Source of the DNA: Gracilariopsis chorda
Lineage: Eukaryota > Rhodophyta > Florideophyceae > Gracilariales > Gracilariaceae
NCBI GenBank assembly: GCA_003194525.1
Contig: NBIV01000127.1
Coordinates: 1 to 64,000 of the forward strand
Reading direction: 5' to 3'
Length of the DNA stretch: 64,000 bases
In this document: piece by piece, positions 31,228 to 43,183 of the stretch
Numbering within the stretch: position 1 is the stretch's first letter
How the letters are laid out: every line of letters begins with the position of its first letter
Notes under the pieces: model-generated
Seen by the model: the letters and a program-made list of their open reading frames with translations, nothing else
Database searches by the model: none
What the model was told of the DNA's origin: nothing
Position numbers and translations under genes: made by a program

Positions 31228-34092
31228 TGTGAAAGAGCTACACACGGGACCGAAAAAGACGGAAAAAGGGTATGGATTGGAGGGGAGGAGGGGGATAGGA
31301 TTGGAATGGGGGGTGTTGGAGAGGAAGGGAGAGGGGGAATGGGCACCGAAAAAGCGTGGGGGGAGGTGGATGGCGAGGGGGGAGGTGGTTGCGGGGGGAG
31401 GGGAGAGGAGGTATATATTGGGAAGTTGGGGGAGGGGGGGGGGGGGGGAAGAGAATGGGGGCAAGCAGCGACGGAGGCAGGGAGCAAGACGGGTCGCTCG
31501 GAATGAGCGGAAGGCGGAGTATTTCTTTTTTTTTTTTTTTTCTTTTGTTGTTTTATAACAAGGCGGCACCCGGTGCGGCTGCGCTTTATAAGCGTGGCGA
31601 GCGTACAGCGGGGGGGGGGGTCTGTTGATGAATTGTGCGAATTGGGAGGCATACGTCACGTGGAGCGTGTTCAAGGGGGCGCGTGTGGCGCGCGTGCCCG
31701 CCGTGCCGGGACGAATCGCTCCTGCGAGAGCGCCTGCTGCGAGGCGGCGCGAGGCGAGTGGAGGGCGCGTGTGTGGCGCGTGTGGGGCACACGTGTCGGA
31801 CGCGTGTTGAACGCGCGGGTGCGGATGGTGATGGTCGTTGAGGGAGGGGGGGGGGAGTTTTATGTCGGGGAATTGGGCAGGTTACGTGGAGTTTGACAGC
31901 TGCGTTGACAAACAGCCGCAGTGCGTGCGCGGCGGCGGGGCGGGCGAGAATTGCTGTAAACGGCCGGCGCTGGCGAGCGCGCAGCTGGACCGTTGGTTGC
32001 ATGCGCGCGTGCTTGTAGGATATGCAGTAAGCTGCTTGGCGCTCAATTCAGCAAATCAGCGAAAGCGCCTTTTTCTGGTTTTGTCAGCGCGCGCCGCTTA
32101 CGTCAGCGACACAAGCGCGCGTGCGTCGCGCTCACAGCCGCCGGTCGCTCTTCGTTTTCGCGCGCCGTTTTCCGAGTGGTTCGGGAATGGCCGCCGTGCG
32201 CTCTGCGTGTGTTCTTTTATTTTGGGAATGAGAGGCTCGCGTGTTCTCTGACACACAGCGCATCATGTCGCTGTTGCGCTTTGTGTTGGTCCGATTGGCC
32301 TGCGTGAAGGTGTCACTACAGTTTGCACCGACACGCAAATACGTGCACGTGAGCTCCGAATAATCGGATGCATAATCGCTACTGTAGAATCCGACCCTTC
32401 CGGACCAACGGATACCTACCGGATACTATATAGAGGCAAGCAGTCTCTCCTTCCTTAAGCAATAAACTTGGTAAGACATACCGACACATTGATACAACAG
32501 ACACTTTACATTTCGCGCGCCACTCGCCCGCTACCGCTGAATCCAGCAACAGAAGGTACCTTTGTACAACGCAACGCGCTGCGTTTGGTCACCAAGCGAA
32601 CGCTACGCTGATTGCAACCCCCCGACGCGCGCCGCCCGTTTACAAGCCCAGCCCCGATCTTCTCATACAACGGCGTATGCTCCTGCACTTGCCTGTGCAG
32701 CCCCCCGCACCAAGTGTCCGCCCGCTCTACGTTCTGCGCGCGCTATGACTCACACCACCAGCGTATGACAAACCGACTCCTCCACCGCAGCCAGCCAGCT
32801 CTTCCTGCCATACATCGCCCTCTCCCTTCAGCTCGCACTCACACAGTATACGTAGAGCGCTGTCGCTTACCCCTGTATCACACTATCTACCGTGTTCACT
32901 TCCGCCGCGCCTGTTGTCGTCTATTTACACAAATGCTCCTTACCGTCGCCGACGCAGTGTGCTTCCGCACACCACGCCACTTGTGATCGCCGCCACTGTT
33001 GCGATAGTCGACGCTCACCGCACGCCTCTCTCGATAGTGCATACCGTTCGTTCGCTGCACCTCTTTTGGTCGTCGTTTCACTGCTACACGCTTTGCCGGA
33101 AGTCGTACAGCCTCGCGCTTGTTGGCGTCCACACCGCACATCCCTCTCAAGAATAACTTTTGACTCATCATCATGCGTTTGACACCTTCTCTCGTTATCT
33201 AAAGCGCACACACACACACACACACACGCACACACAGCTCTCGTCTTACACCCTCCTCACGCGCGAGCGCACTTTCATCGCTCACTGTGTGCGCGTTGTT
33301 TCGTCCTTCCTTATCTTCATTTTGGTAGTTTCACTTACTCCTCTTTCCAACAACTTACCCTTGTACAGTACGTGGGTAACATACGCGTCCTGCCCCTTCT
33401 ATCCAGTCATGTTCGATTGCTTTGCGACACGCTTAAACACCTCACTCACCTGCTGAATTTACTGAATCCACAACTCAATAAAATTCTCCACGTAGTCTGC
33501 CCCTCCCTCACCCCCAGCCGCAGCACAAACACTAAGTAATGACACCTCAAGTCAAAACTATGCAACAATAATTGCATCCAGAATGCAGGAGCTCCCTCCA
33601 AGTATCGTTGTCCATATTCGTCCTATGTCTGCCCGGACCTTCATAGATACAGGTCAAGTCGTCTCACACATACCACCTCAGAAATCCTCATCGCTCAAAC
33701 CAGCACCACTCCTACGTTATCCGCTTACAACCGCCGACGTCGAAATATTTTCAGCGAAAACACAAACTTCTTCTTACCTATTTCTCGTTTCTTTTTGGTT
33801 TTTAACCTGTTTTCGTGCTGCTCTTCCGCGAGCACGTGTGTGGTCATCAGCGGATCATCGCCCAATTTGATAAACGCCTTTCGCCGAATCGTGGCGCCAC
33901 ACTTGTGCTATCCGCCACTCGGCCTGTATCTCCGCCCGCACCGCCACTTTCGCCCCCGGCCAACATGCATCTCGAACCGCCTTCCTCCAACTACCCACGC
34001 TCTCCTTGGCAGCACTCTGTCGTCGCTGTCCCGCCAATTCCGGCTCCTCATCGCACACCGCCTAATCTCTGCGCCGCCCCCCCGCTTTCAGA
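31228..34092. promoter_or_regulatory. Long shared upstream region of divergent zinc-finger and ZDS genes
   Basis: 2.9 kb without a supported gene. The left part carries G-runs (31434-31448, 31610-31620, about 31846-31855) that are C-runs for the minus gene, and a T-run near 31526-31541. A CA repeat (33207-33236) and a pyrimidine-rich leader (about 33880-34085) lie on the right. A TATATAG at about 32428, followed by a pyrimidine stretch, could be a core promoter, but no matching gene is evident there. The many ORFs are GC-rich or low-complexity shadows. Confidence 0.45.
33207..33236. repeat. (CA)n microsatellite, interrupted
   Basis: CA dinucleotide run with one CG interruption near 33228. 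Confidence 0.9.
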
Positions 34093-35742
34093 ATGAATCG
34101 CAATACAGCCTTCGCGCCGTCCACCCCGCTCCCATTTGCCTCCCGTCTCACATCGCTTTCGTCATGCAGAAGGAGGCCCTCGCGCGCTTTCTCGCCTCTG
34201 TCTATGTCCCTGGCGGCAGAGGTATGGCAGGTGAACAATGTGCCGCAAACAAACGCCAAAGGAAAGAAGGTTGCTATTGTCGGCGCCGGTCTCGCGGGGC
34301 TCATCACTGCTATGGAGCTAGTTGACGCTGGCTGCCAGGTCGATTTGTACGATACGCGCCCGTTTGCTGGCGGCAAGGTTGGCAGTTGGGTCGACAAAGA
34401 AGGCAATCACATTGAAATGGGCCTGCATGTGTTTTTTGGATGTTACTATAATCTGTTTGACGTTATGGCTAAAGTGGGCTCCTTCAAACACCTTTTGTTG
34501 AAGGACCACACCCACCAGTTTATTAACAAGGGAGGGCGAGTCGGCGAACTCGACTTCAGATTGGGATCTGTTGGCGCCCCGTTCAACGGGCTCAAAGCGT
34601 TCGCTGCAACCGCTCAGCTTGGTCTTGTCGACAAGATACGCAACGCTGCAGCCCTTGGAAGCTCCGTCATTGTCAAGGGGCTCGTCGATTTTGATGGCGC
34701 TATGACCGATATTCGCACCTTGGACAACGTCTCCTTCTCTGATTGGTTCATGTCAAAGGGCGGCTCTCGCGGTTCGATCGAGCGCATGTGGGACCCTATT
34801 GCCTATGCTTTGGGCTTTATCAACTGCGACAACATGTCTGCGCGATGTATGTTGACCATATTCCAACTTTTCGCCGCCAGATCCGAAGCCTCGGTTCTAC
34901 GCATGCTGGAAGGTAGCCCGGACAAATTTCTCACCGGGCCCATACTCAACTACATCCAACAGAGAGGGGCCAACGTGAACCTTCGTAGAAAAGTTCGCCA
35001 AGTTGTGTACGAAACGGACCAAAATGGTCGCACACGAGTCACGGGACTGGACGTGGCCAAAGGCATTGAGAGCGAATTGATTGAGGCCGATTACTATGTG
35101 GCTGCGTGCGATGTTGCAGGCGCAAAACGGTTAATTCCTGCAGAATGGCGCCAGCGTTACGACGAATTTGAAAAACTGTACCAGCTTGAATCTGTACCGG
35201 TTGTCACGGTGCAACTCCGGTTCGATGGCTGGGTTACAGAACTGCAAGACAGCGCTAAACGCAAGCAAGTTGGCAACGGTCGAGGCTATGGTATTGATAA
35301 CTTGTTATACTCTGCTGATGCTGACTTCTCTTGCTTTGCTGACTTGGCACTGACGTCGCCTACAGACTACTACAAGGAGGGGGAAGGAAGTCTACTGCAG
35401 GTGGTGCTGACCCCTGGTGACCCGTACATTTCCAAGACAGAGGCCGACATCGTGGAGGCGGTTCTGAAGCAAGTGAGAGACTTGTTCCCGAGTGCACGTG
35501 ACCTGCAGTGCACGTGGAGCTCGGTGGTTAAGCTGGCGGAGAGTCTTTATAGGGAGGAACCCGGGAAGGATCTTTATCGGCCCAAGCAACAGACTGCAAT
35601 TGAAAACTTTTTCCTAGCTGGCAGCTATACGTACCAGGACTACATAGATTCCATGGAAGGGGCCGTCAAGAGCGGAAAGTTAGCAGCCACGGCAGTTCTT
35701 GAACGCGTCGCTGCGACGGATTCTGCGGCGGCGTCGTCATGA
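34093..35742 (+). CDS. ZDS: Zeta-carotene desaturase, plastid, 549 aa
   Basis: Desaturates zeta-carotene through neurosporene towards lycopene in the plastid, using FAD and a quinone acceptor. The N-terminus (about 1-45: Ser/Arg/Pro-rich, early Phe, no ER signal) looks like a transit peptide. The FAD dinucleotide-binding motif [11 protein letters not shown] is at 60-70, then the ribose/phosphate part [35 protein letters not shown] and the C-terminal [23 protein letters not shown] are typical of plant and cyanobacterial ZDS/PDS-type desaturases, and the absence of the usual PDS features favours ZDS. The length fits the family. The start is the first ATG after a stop, behind a C-rich leader. 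Single exon. This gene is the best evidence that the organism is photosynthetic. Confidence 0.93.
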   Translation: MNRNTAFAPSTPLPFASRLTSLSSCRRRPSRAFSPLSMSLAAEVWQVNNVPQTNAKGKKVAIVGAGLAGLITAMELVDAGCQVDLYDTRPFAGGKVGSWVDKEGNHIEMGLHVFFGCYYNLFDVMAKVGSFKHLLLKDHTHQFINKGGRVGELDFRLGSVGAPFNGLKAFAATAQLGLVDKIRNAAALGSSVIVKGLVDFDGAMTDIRTLDNVSFSDWFMSKGGSRGSIERMWDPIAYALGFINCDNMSARCMLTIFQLFAARSEASVLRMLEGSPDKFLTGPILNYIQQRGANVNLRRKVRQVVYETDQNGRTRVTGLDVAKGIESELIEADYYVAACDVAGAKRLIPAEWRQRYDEFEKLYQLESVPVVTVQLRFDGWVTELQDSAKRKQVGNGRGYGIDNLLYSADADFSCFADLALTSPTDYYKEGEGSLLQVVLTPGDPYISKTEADIVEAVLKQVRDLFPSARDLQCTWSSVVKLAESLYREEPGKDLYRPKQQTAIENFFLAGSYTYQDYIDSMEGAVKSGKLAATAVLERVAATDSAAASS

Positions 35743-36696
35743 TGAAACAAAACCAGTAAACCAGCAAGATATTGACTTGATTTGACGTGGCAGATTGGAC
35801 CCTGTTGGATGGGTGGTTTCTTGGTCCGGCAGAATGATTCCACATGGCCCGTATGCGTGTTATTAGTCTTTCATTTTGTGCCTATAAGCGAAGACCATAA
35901 TGGTCAGAATGATAGAGTCCACTGTAGTAGCCGAACGGATTTTGTAGAATCATGGTGGTGGTTTGATAGAACAAGGGAGGCGAGTCGCGTATCTTTGTGA
36001 GCTAAAAAGTGGAGCATAGCTGGTTTGGAATGTGTTTTGTTGCTGGTGTTCAAGATGTATGGTTCTACAAGTCAGGTGAAGAAAAATGACGAGCTTTTGT
36101 TCAGTGTCTTCGTGATGAATCACTGATGATGCTCACACAACAGCTCAGGGTTGACATGTGCGGGGTATAAGGATAGCCTTCTAACCGTTTAAACGGGAAA
36201 GAAAACACACAGAAAAAAAGTTGGGGGAAGAGGAGTGAAGAAAAGGCTAGCGGTTAACCCTTTCACTGCTAACCTGTTTAACCCATGTTAACTTTTAAAG
36301 CTATCCACACGTTTAAATTCAAACTCAGCCGTGCGTGTCCACGTATGTACGAGCTGCAGTACAGCAATGAAGAAGCGTATGGAGAAGGTAGTTTCTCCCT
36401 ACACAGCGTAGCGGCGCACAGTCCGTTGGAATGCGGGGAAGCGCTATCTGCTGGATGCTTCTCGATTGCTCCAGCAAATGTGCACGCCTCTGTCGCTTGT
36501 ATAGACGTGCGTTTATGCTACGCATTCAGCAATAAGTGAGGACAAGGAACCGCGTTTCGACACCCACGAGCAGCCGCCCAAAGTAGCTGACGAAGCACGA
36601 ATTGCCAATTCGCCAGCCCTTGGGGAACACACTACTTAAGGTTCACAAAGCTGGCTTCGCCGGGCGTACCAGACATTTGTATTCCCATCCCTCTCA
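35743..36696. other. Intergenic between ZDS and AN1 gene
   Basis: No gene seen. It contains the palindrome CCGTTTAAACGG (36185-36196) and a TTAACCCTTTCACTGCTAA motif (36254-36272) downstream of ZDS. Confidence 0.55.
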
Positions 36697-37599
36697 ATGG
36701 AAGTCGACGGTCTTGGCGCACGTTGCGCCCTGCCTTCATGTCGCACCCTAGACTATCTTCCTTTCACGTGCAACTCATGTTCCCTCAAGTATTGTCAGGC
36801 ACATGCTCAACCTACGGACCACGCATGTGCAAAGCCTTCTGAACGTGATGTTCCAACCTGTCCGTTATGCTCCGCACCAGTCCCCATTCCTCCCGGCAGC
36901 ACCAGGGACGCAGCTGTATCTCGCCATATCGACATGGGCTGTCCGCGTCGTGCGCGCGCCAATCCACGCTGCATGAAGCTCGGTTGCAACACAAGAGACC
37001 CTGTCGCCACAACATGTCCTTCCTGTGGCAACGTATTCTGTCTAGCGCATCGCATCGAAAGTCAGCATGATTGCACCGCTACGCGTCGCACTTCAAATCG
37101 CCAGCAAAAGAGCTCTGCTAGAAGCTCGTCTCACACAACGAAACGCTCTCTTTCTCTCCGCAAACGTCGTGTACAATTCGTCAATACGCCATCCTCTCCC
37201 ATAGGCGATTCTTCAATCCCTCCTGAAAACCAGCTCACCGTGGCTGTATTTTTCCCAGCCGCTACCGAGATAAAACCGCGTTTCATGGTATTCAGCAAAA
37301 GAAATACCCCAGGGCGCATCATTGACGAGCTGAAACGTCAGGTAAAAGACCTTCCCCAGCCTCAGGGCGACCGGTACTACTTATATGGTTATAAAGCAGG
37401 GGGGAACGGCGTTAACTTGTTGCCATATATCACTCCGATAAAGGACATGCCTCACTTGGTGCAAAGTGGTGACTGCCTTATTCTGGAAAATGGCGACTCC
37501 GGCCTAGACCAAGCCTGGATTACTGCGCTGCAAAAACTTGGAAAGGGACAAAGAGCGTCAAAATCATCAAGGTCTGCAGATAACTGTGCTGTTGCATGA
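36697..37599 (+). CDS. AN1 zinc-finger and ubiquitin-like protein (ZFAND1/Cuz1-like), 300 aa
   Basis: Two AN1 fingers with full ligand sets: Cys10, 15, 25, 28, 33, His36, His42, Cys44, and Cys92, 97, 107, 110, 115, His118, His124, Cys126. Between them CPLCSAPVPIPPG ... SRHIDMGC (55-82) is the linker motif seen in ZFAND2/SAP-type proteins. A basic Ser/Arg linker (about 128-165) leads to a C-terminal region (about 205-290: LTVAVFFPA ... RIIDELKRQVKDLP ... LLPYITPIKD ... GDCLILENG) resembling the ubiquitin-like domain of ZFAND1/Cuz1. Those proteins link Cdc48/p97 and the proteasome under arsenite or proteotoxic stress. The same role here is inference. Single exon, same strand as ZDS. Confidence 0.82.
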   Translation: MEVDGLGARCALPSCRTLDYLPFTCNSCSLKYCQAHAQPTDHACAKPSERDVPTCPLCSAPVPIPPGSTRDAAVSRHIDMGCPRRARANPRCMKLGCNTRDPVATTCPSCGNVFCLAHRIESQHDCTATRRTSNRQQKSSARSSSHTTKRSLSLRKRRVQFVNTPSSPIGDSSIPPENQLTVAVFFPAATEIKPRFMVFSKRNTPGRIIDELKRQVKDLPQPQGDRYYLYGYKAGGNGVNLLPYITPIKDMPHLVQSGDCLILENGDSGLDQAWITALQKLGKGQRASKSSRSADNCAVA

Positions 37600-38673
37600 C
37601 GCACTTTCCTGGACATGGGCACATTTTTTTGTTTCGTTCTGGTTACTGCGTTAAGGAACGATGCGGGCATTTGCGTACCTCTAAGAGAGAGTACTGTTTT
37701 GTTGTTTATTAAAAGCAAACTTCTAACTTCCTTCGATGCAGAATGTGTGTGTTGTCGCACGATTTACTCGTTTGTCCTGCATCAAGTTTGAAAAACTGCG
37801 ACAAGGGAAGCTCGGCTTTGGACTTCCAGAGACCAATCATCCAGCCAGGTGGGAATCCATCCCCAATTCACACATCTGGAAGAGACCACCCCAGCAGCCA
37901 CTAAGTCATACGCATGCTCCATCTGCAGATATGCGTCCAAATACCCAATCTGCTGTATGAATATTCATTACAAGCGATAACACCTGATATTCGAGATTCC
38001 GATTCCAACCATTGAACAAGTGATAATATGTAATCCTGTGACTTAGTTCAAAGGCCCAAAAACGACTTCACGTGAAGGAACGGAGGGGGGTCTCTACTTC
38101 TTTTTATTGAAATTGACTTCTCACGAGGCGTAAAACCGAACTGACATGGCTTTGCTGACTGACTGGCTCTTCAGTCAGCAAGAAATTTCTGGTAACCCTC
38201 TACTCTTGTTGCAGCTGTGAATCGACGGCGGCTCGTGACCCCACAACTGGAGGTCAACGGCCCCCACCGAGGCCCCACTGCCTCTTCAATAAAGCACGCC
38301 TTCTTCTTCTTTTCTCTTACGAGTTAGTTCTGCAAATCGAGAAGCAGCATGCACAAAACACAGTATGCCTCATGTTGTTCCGTCCTAAGCGTCTATCGGT
38401 ATTCTTTTTAATTCGAAAGTATCGACAGCTCATTGGACTTCTGTAAATTGCTACCTGGCGATATTCTTGTCTTGAGACGTTCTTGTTGCTTATACTGGAG
38501 AGGGATACCAAGTATGACAGGCTCGAGCTTCTGGGCTGGGGAACACAACGGCAAGCGCATTTCTGTTTAAGCCTACAAATTGACACGGAGGTTCTTTGCC
38601 TAAGAGCCACTCAACTCTATGTTTTACATATGTACATAATAGCACTGCAGACTAAGAGAACCAAACCTCACTT
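37600..38673. other. Intergenic between convergent genes
   Basis: 3' regions of the AN1 gene (plus) and the AFG3-like gene (minus). AATAAA-like words occur (for example about 38288). No supported gene; ORFs at 37736 and 38317(-) have no recognisable content. Confidence 0.55.
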
Positions 38674-41079
38674 TCATACGGGAGCGGGGGTTGGATTTTC
38701 CTCTTGAGAAGTTTGTTGACTCGGACGCTTTGAGTCCTCGATGATTTCATCGTATGTGTTTCGATCATCACCCCACGGACGCTTTCCAAGCAAGCGAATC
38801 AAATCCTCTGCTCCGATAGCCTCTCGTTCTAGCAAAAGCAAAGCAACAGCTTCAACGTCTGACTTCTTCTCCAACAGCAAGTCTTTCGTTCGTTGATACG
38901 CTTCCGAAACCATATCTCGAACTTCTTCATCAAGTTGGCGTGCAATTCGATCTGAGTAGGGCCTATAGAAACCAGTTTCCTCTGGGTCATTGCTATTTGG
39001 GAATGCCAAGTTACCAATTGTGGATCCCAAGCCCCATTCGGAGACACTTTGGTAGGCCATTCGAGTGACTTTGTTAAAGTCATCCGATGCTCCAGTCGTC
39101 ACTGTGCTGAAGAAGATCTCTTCCGCAGCTCTTCCGGCCAATGTCATGCACATTTGATCGCATAAAGCTTCCTTGGAGATAAGATATCTCTCTAGAGGTT
39201 GATACTGCGCATACCCCAGTGCGGCCGAACCTCTGGGTATAATGCTTACCTTCAGTAAGGGCATCGCATGCTCCAGGAACCATCCTGAAACGGCATGACC
39301 AGCTTCATGGTAAGCCACAGTTCGTTTTTCTTCTGGACTCATGACGAGGTTTTTCTTTTCCAAGCCCCCAATGACGCGGTCAATTGCAGCCTCGAAATCT
39401 TCTGGCTCAACGGCATCTTTCTTTGTCCTGGCTGCAATAAGAGCGGCCTCGTTGCATACGTTCGCAATGTCCGCCCCAGCGAAACCTGGGGTTCTCGCGG
39501 ACATTCGCTTCGCAACTTCCTCCTTACCAGGGGGATCCGCTACACGAATACGGCCAAGATGCACCTGAAAGATTTCACGTCTACCAGAAATATCTGGAGG
39601 GTCAATAACAATCTGACGGTCAAATCGTCCAGGACGAAGCAGCGCGGGATCCAAGACATCCGCCCTATTTGTACCCGCCAAGACGACCACCCCGCTGTTA
39701 CTGGCGAAACCATCCATTTCAACTAGCAGCTGGTTTAAAGTGTTTTCTCTTTCATCATTGCCACCGACGAATCCTCCTCTTCCCCTCTTCCGTCCAATAG
39801 CGTCAATCTCATCAAGAAAGATGATACAGGGCGCCATCGATCGAGCCTGCGCAAATAGATCTCGAACTCGACTTGGCCCAACGCCAACAAACATCTCCAT
39901 GAAATCAGACCCTGACATTGTTAAGAATGGCACTCCAGCCTCTCCTGCTGTTGCCTTAGCCAATAACGTCTTGCCTGTACCAGGCGGCCCATGCATTAAA
40001 GCTCCCTTCGGGATCTTCGCCCCAAGCTCCTTATACTTTTCTGGTTTCTTCAAGTATTGCACGAATTCCATAATCTCCTCCTTTGCCTCCGCCAGACCAG
40101 CAACATCCTTAAAGGTGACCTCGACCTTGTTGTTATCTGCGTTCAGAACGGTTGCATTGGCCTTTCCAACATTGAAAATACCACCGCCAGGCCCACCGGA
40201 TCCACCGCCAAAGGGGCCAGAACCTGAACGCATGTTCCCAAATCCGCCAGAAAAGGGAGATCGCGATGAACCACCAGATCGTGTTGGTGGTCCACCAATT
40301 CCACCACTCATTCGTCTTGCAAGGAATGCATAAACCGCAATGAAGCCCAATGTCGGAATCCAGTCCACCAAGAGTCTTGATAGAGCTGTGTCATCTGAGT
40401 ATACCACCGGAATGTATTCATGTGGCTCGATACCTAAATCTTCCTGCGCCTGTTCTAGCTTACGCTCTAAAGTTTCAACAGAGCCAATGTTGAAACGCAT
40501 TTTAGGACGAAACATATCGTCATGAAAGTAGACATTCGCAATCTGTCCATTAACCACTTCAATCTTTGAAACTTTTCTTGGGGCCAGGGCATCACTGCGG
40601 AAAGTTTTCCAGCTCACCTCTCTGCCATCAGAAGAACTTGTAGATGTGTTCTGCGAATTGCCTGACTGAGATTTATCATTGTCCCCACGACGACCGAAAA
40701 GCATATAACTGGCCAAGACACCCCCACCAAAAACGTAGGGTAGAAGACGTTCCCAAGAGTTATTACCCCCTTGTCCTCCCCCTTTGCTTCCACCATCACC
40801 GCCACTGGACCATGAGAAGAAAGGCGTCCGGGATTCACCTGATTTCTTCACGTAGTAGCCCTCGTACCTTGAGCGTTTTTGAGAAGGTGTTTGCTGTGAT
40901 GATTGTTGCGAAGATGTTGAACTTGGTGTTTGATTAGAGTCACCAGTTTGACTCTTTGGGTTAGGTGTGGCTGGCTTCTTCGAAGATCCGCATAGTTGAC
41001 GGGCACGCTGTCTTAGTACGTTCTTGGCCGATGAGGCAGCAATTCTGGGAACCAGACCACTTGCTCGTGTCCAGTTCAT
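38674..41079 (-). CDS. Mitochondrial m-AAA protease (AFG3/YTA10-12-like FtsH), 801 aa
   Basis: ATP-dependent zinc metalloprotease of the inner mitochondrial membrane, for quality control and processing of membrane proteins. A basic, Arg/Ser-rich presequence (about 1-40) and a Ser/Gln/Gly linker precede TM1 (about 110-128). The FtsH intermembrane domain (about 155-232, EVSWKTF...) is followed by TM2 (about 237-254), a Gly-rich linker, and the AAA module with Walker A GPPGTGKT (364-371) and Walker B IIFLDEID (419-426). The peptidase has HEAGH (591-595) and the third-ligand segment [11 protein letters not shown] (661-671). The length and the intermembrane domain fit AFG3L2/Yta12 better than plastid FtsH. 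Divergent from CTU1 with 709 bp between starts. All catalytic residues are intact. Confidence 0.92.
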   Translation of the reverse strand: MNWTRASGLVPRIAASSAKNVLRQRARQLCGSSKKPATPNPKSQTGDSNQTPSSTSSQQSSQQTPSQKRSRYEGYYVKKSGESRTPFFSWSSGGDGGSKGGGQGGNNSWERLLPYVFGGGVLASYMLFGRRGDNDKSQSGNSQNTSTSSSDGREVSWKTFRSDALAPRKVSKIEVVNGQIANVYFHDDMFRPKMRFNIGSVETLERKLEQAQEDLGIEPHEYIPVVYSDDTALSRLLVDWIPTLGFIAVYAFLARRMSGGIGGPPTRSGGSSRSPFSGGFGNMRSGSGPFGGGSGGPGGGIFNVGKANATVLNADNNKVEVTFKDVAGLAEAKEEIMEFVQYLKKPEKYKELGAKIPKGALMHGPPGTGKTLLAKATAGEAGVPFLTMSGSDFMEMFVGVGPSRVRDLFAQARSMAPCIIFLDEIDAIGRKRGRGGFVGGNDERENTLNQLLVEMDGFASNSGVVVLAGTNRADVLDPALLRPGRFDRQIVIDPPDISGRREIFQVHLGRIRVADPPGKEEVAKRMSARTPGFAGADIANVCNEAALIAARTKKDAVEPEDFEAAIDRVIGGLEKKNLVMSPEEKRTVAYHEAGHAVSGWFLEHAMPLLKVSIIPRGSAALGYAQYQPLERYLISKEALCDQMCMTLAGRAAEEIFFSTVTTGASDDFNKVTRMAYQSVSEWGLGSTIGNLAFPNSNDPEETGFYRPYSDRIARQLDEEVRDMVSEAYQRTKDLLLEKKSDVEAVALLLLEREAIGAEDLIRLLGKRPWGDDRNTYDEIIEDSKRPSQQTSQEENPTPAPV

Positions 41080-41788
41080 AGATAATTTTGTGCTATAGAT
41101 CTGTCACGAATAACTCAACCCGGTGCTGCACAATTCACTTGGCCTCTGAAAGCTCGGCGGACAAGTGACAAGACTCAACAGACGGGCGCGAGCGTAAAGC
41201 TGTACGTACTCGTATTGTTCTCACAACGATTCGGTTTCATGTACGGGTAGCTTCGACGAGGCGAACTCTCTAATCTCAGTACTCGGAGTCTTCTTCGTGC
41301 CGCGGAGCACTCTCGGGGGAAAGAGGTGCGTCTACTGGAATGTAGGTAGGACTAGCTAGGCTACGGGGTCCGCGATGTAACCGGTTCTGCTTGACTCGCA
41401 TTTCTCCGGCATAGAGATCGGTTTCGTCTGTGTAGTGTGGGGCCACTACCCATACGCTCAGTGGCCTGAAAGCTTTCGAAAGACAATATTTCTCCTAAAT
41501 CATATTTTTTAGCTCCTTACACAAAGAAATCACTCCTGTCGCCGTCGTGTAGCCTTCTAATCCTCCCTCTTGAGAGAACATATCTCTGTTGTTCAATATG
41601 CAGACCTGTTTTGGTTACCGTTGGTAATCCTGTTCCCTTTGTATGCATCGGGTAACGGGGAATTTCATTGCAGTGACGGGAAACTCTTCTTTTACCTATA
41701 AGCAGAAAGAGTACTGCTTCCCAATGATGCGCCCAGGATAAAGAACCAACCAATTTACTAAAGAACTGGTGTTTGCAAAGACTTCAAT
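41080..41788. promoter_or_regulatory. Shared upstream region of AFG3-like and CTU1 genes
   Basis: 709 bp between divergent starts; no gene. Unlike other leaders here it has no long C-runs. Confidence 0.5.
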
Positions 41789-42772
41789 ATGGTACGTGCC
41801 TGTTCGTCTTGCAAAGTAGATAAAGCGGCTGTAAAACGACCGAAAACTGGGAAGGCAGTATGCAAAAAATGCTTCTTCGGGCTGTTTGAAGATGAAGTTC
41901 ATCAAACTATCATTTCGAACAAGTTGTTTTCGAAAGGCGAAAGAGTTGCTATTGGAGCATCGGGAGGAAAAGACTCAACAGTTTTAGCATATGTTCTGTC
42001 ACTTCTAAATCGTCGCCATTCTTATGGGCTTGACCTTTTTCTTCTTAGTGTTGATGAAGGAATCTCTGGTTATCGTGACGATAGCCTGGCAGCGGTGCAG
42101 AGAAACAAAGTGGAGTATGGCTTACCACTCTTGGTTGTGGACTACAAGAGGCTTTATGGGTGGACCATGGATCAGATAGTACAAGTTATTGGGCGCAAGT
42201 CAAACTGTACCTTCTGTGGAGTGTTTCGAAGACAGGCTCTTGACAGAGGTGCTACCCTTCTCAAGGCCGATAAAGTTGCAACGGGCCACAATGCGGATGA
42301 TATTGCTGAAACAATTTTTCTTAACTTTCTGCGAGGAGATTTTCCTCGCTTGTCTCGTTGTGTCGATGCCGTCACCGGACGAGGCAGCGAACTTCCACGA
42401 GTAAAGCCGTTCAAGTACACCTATGAGAAGGAAATTGTAATGTACGCCTATTTCAAGCAACTGGACTACTTCGCGACCGAGTGTGTATACTCTCCAAATG
42501 CGTACAGAGGGCACGCGCGACAATTTCTGAAAGATCTAGAGGCTAAGAGACCTTCAGCAATAGTAGACGTGATTCACGCCGCCGAACAATTTCGTTTTCC
42601 AGAGCCGGGTAATCCAGATGTCGCCATGCCGGTGCAAAGGAAGTGTGAACGTTGCTCCTACATATCGAGTCAGCGATTGTGCAAGGCCTGTATTCTTACT
42701 GACAGTCTTAATAATGGAACAGCGGCCCAAGTGAATCGTTTCTCAACCAACAAGTTTTCGTCGAATGAATGA
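41789..42772 (+). CDS. CTU1: Cytoplasmic tRNA 2-thiolation protein 1 (CTU1/NCS6), 327 aa
   Basis: ATP-pyrophosphatase that adenylates and thiolates wobble U34 of tRNA Lys, Glu and Gln, with CTU2/NCS2 and sulfur from URM1. Seen: N-terminal zinc pair CSSC (5-8) and CKKC (25-28); PP-loop SGGKDST (58-64); central CTFCGVFRR with catalytic-type Cys; [20 protein letters not shown]-terminal zinc site CERC ... CKAC. These are the family hallmarks (TtuA/CTU1), and the length matches. Eukaryotic, cytosolic; no targeting peptide. The ATG at 41789 ([10 protein letters not shown]) directly precedes the first CxxC, so the start is secure. Single exon. Confidence 0.95.
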   Translation: MVRACSSCKVDKAAVKRPKTGKAVCKKCFFGLFEDEVHQTIISNKLFSKGERVAIGASGGKDSTVLAYVLSLLNRRHSYGLDLFLLSVDEGISGYRDDSLAAVQRNKVEYGLPLLVVDYKRLYGWTMDQIVQVIGRKSNCTFCGVFRRQALDRGATLLKADKVATGHNADDIAETIFLNFLRGDFPRLSRCVDAVTGRGSELPRVKPFKYTYEKEIVMYAYFKQLDYFATECVYSPNAYRGHARQFLKDLEAKRPSAIVDVIHAAEQFRFPEPGNPDVAMPVQRKCERCSYISSQRLCKACILTDSLNNGTAAQVNRFSTNKFSSNE

Positions 42773-43183
42773 AAGAGGTGCACCAGTGTTCCCACGTTTT
42801 CCCGAGGCTTGTCGAAGGCGGCCACAGCGATGATGTGGAGTGCAAAAGATGCTTTCCGGTTTAATTCGAAGCGAACTCTGTATCCTAACTTTCACTGTTC
42901 ACGGCGCCTGGTGCTGTCTGCAATATTTATTTAGTCGGAAAACGACTAGCGTCTGTCTAGCTCTTTCAAAGAATCTTGTCTAATTCGAAAGTGGACTATT
43001 CTTTACACGCCCTCTGAGGGTGTTGTTGGCGGTCTTCATGTGAAAAAACCCCAATGTAGGTTTTCGCTGAGCCATGCTTCTCCGAAAGAACCGGGCCTAT
43101 GCCTATACCTATTCTGAACTAAGTTCACAAGTGGATCGTTTCTTGCTTTTTCTTTAGTCCGCCGACCTTATTCTTAACGTGAT
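42773..43183. other. Intergenic, CTU1 to SBBP-like gene
   Basis: 411 bp between two plus-strand genes; 3' end of CTU1 and promoter of the next gene. Nothing further seen. Confidence 0.5.

Noticed and set aside
32562..33182. Several plus and minus ORFs between the zinc-finger and ZDS genes
   Set aside because: Mutually overlapping, Pro/Arg/Cys-rich shadows of pyrimidine-rich DNA.
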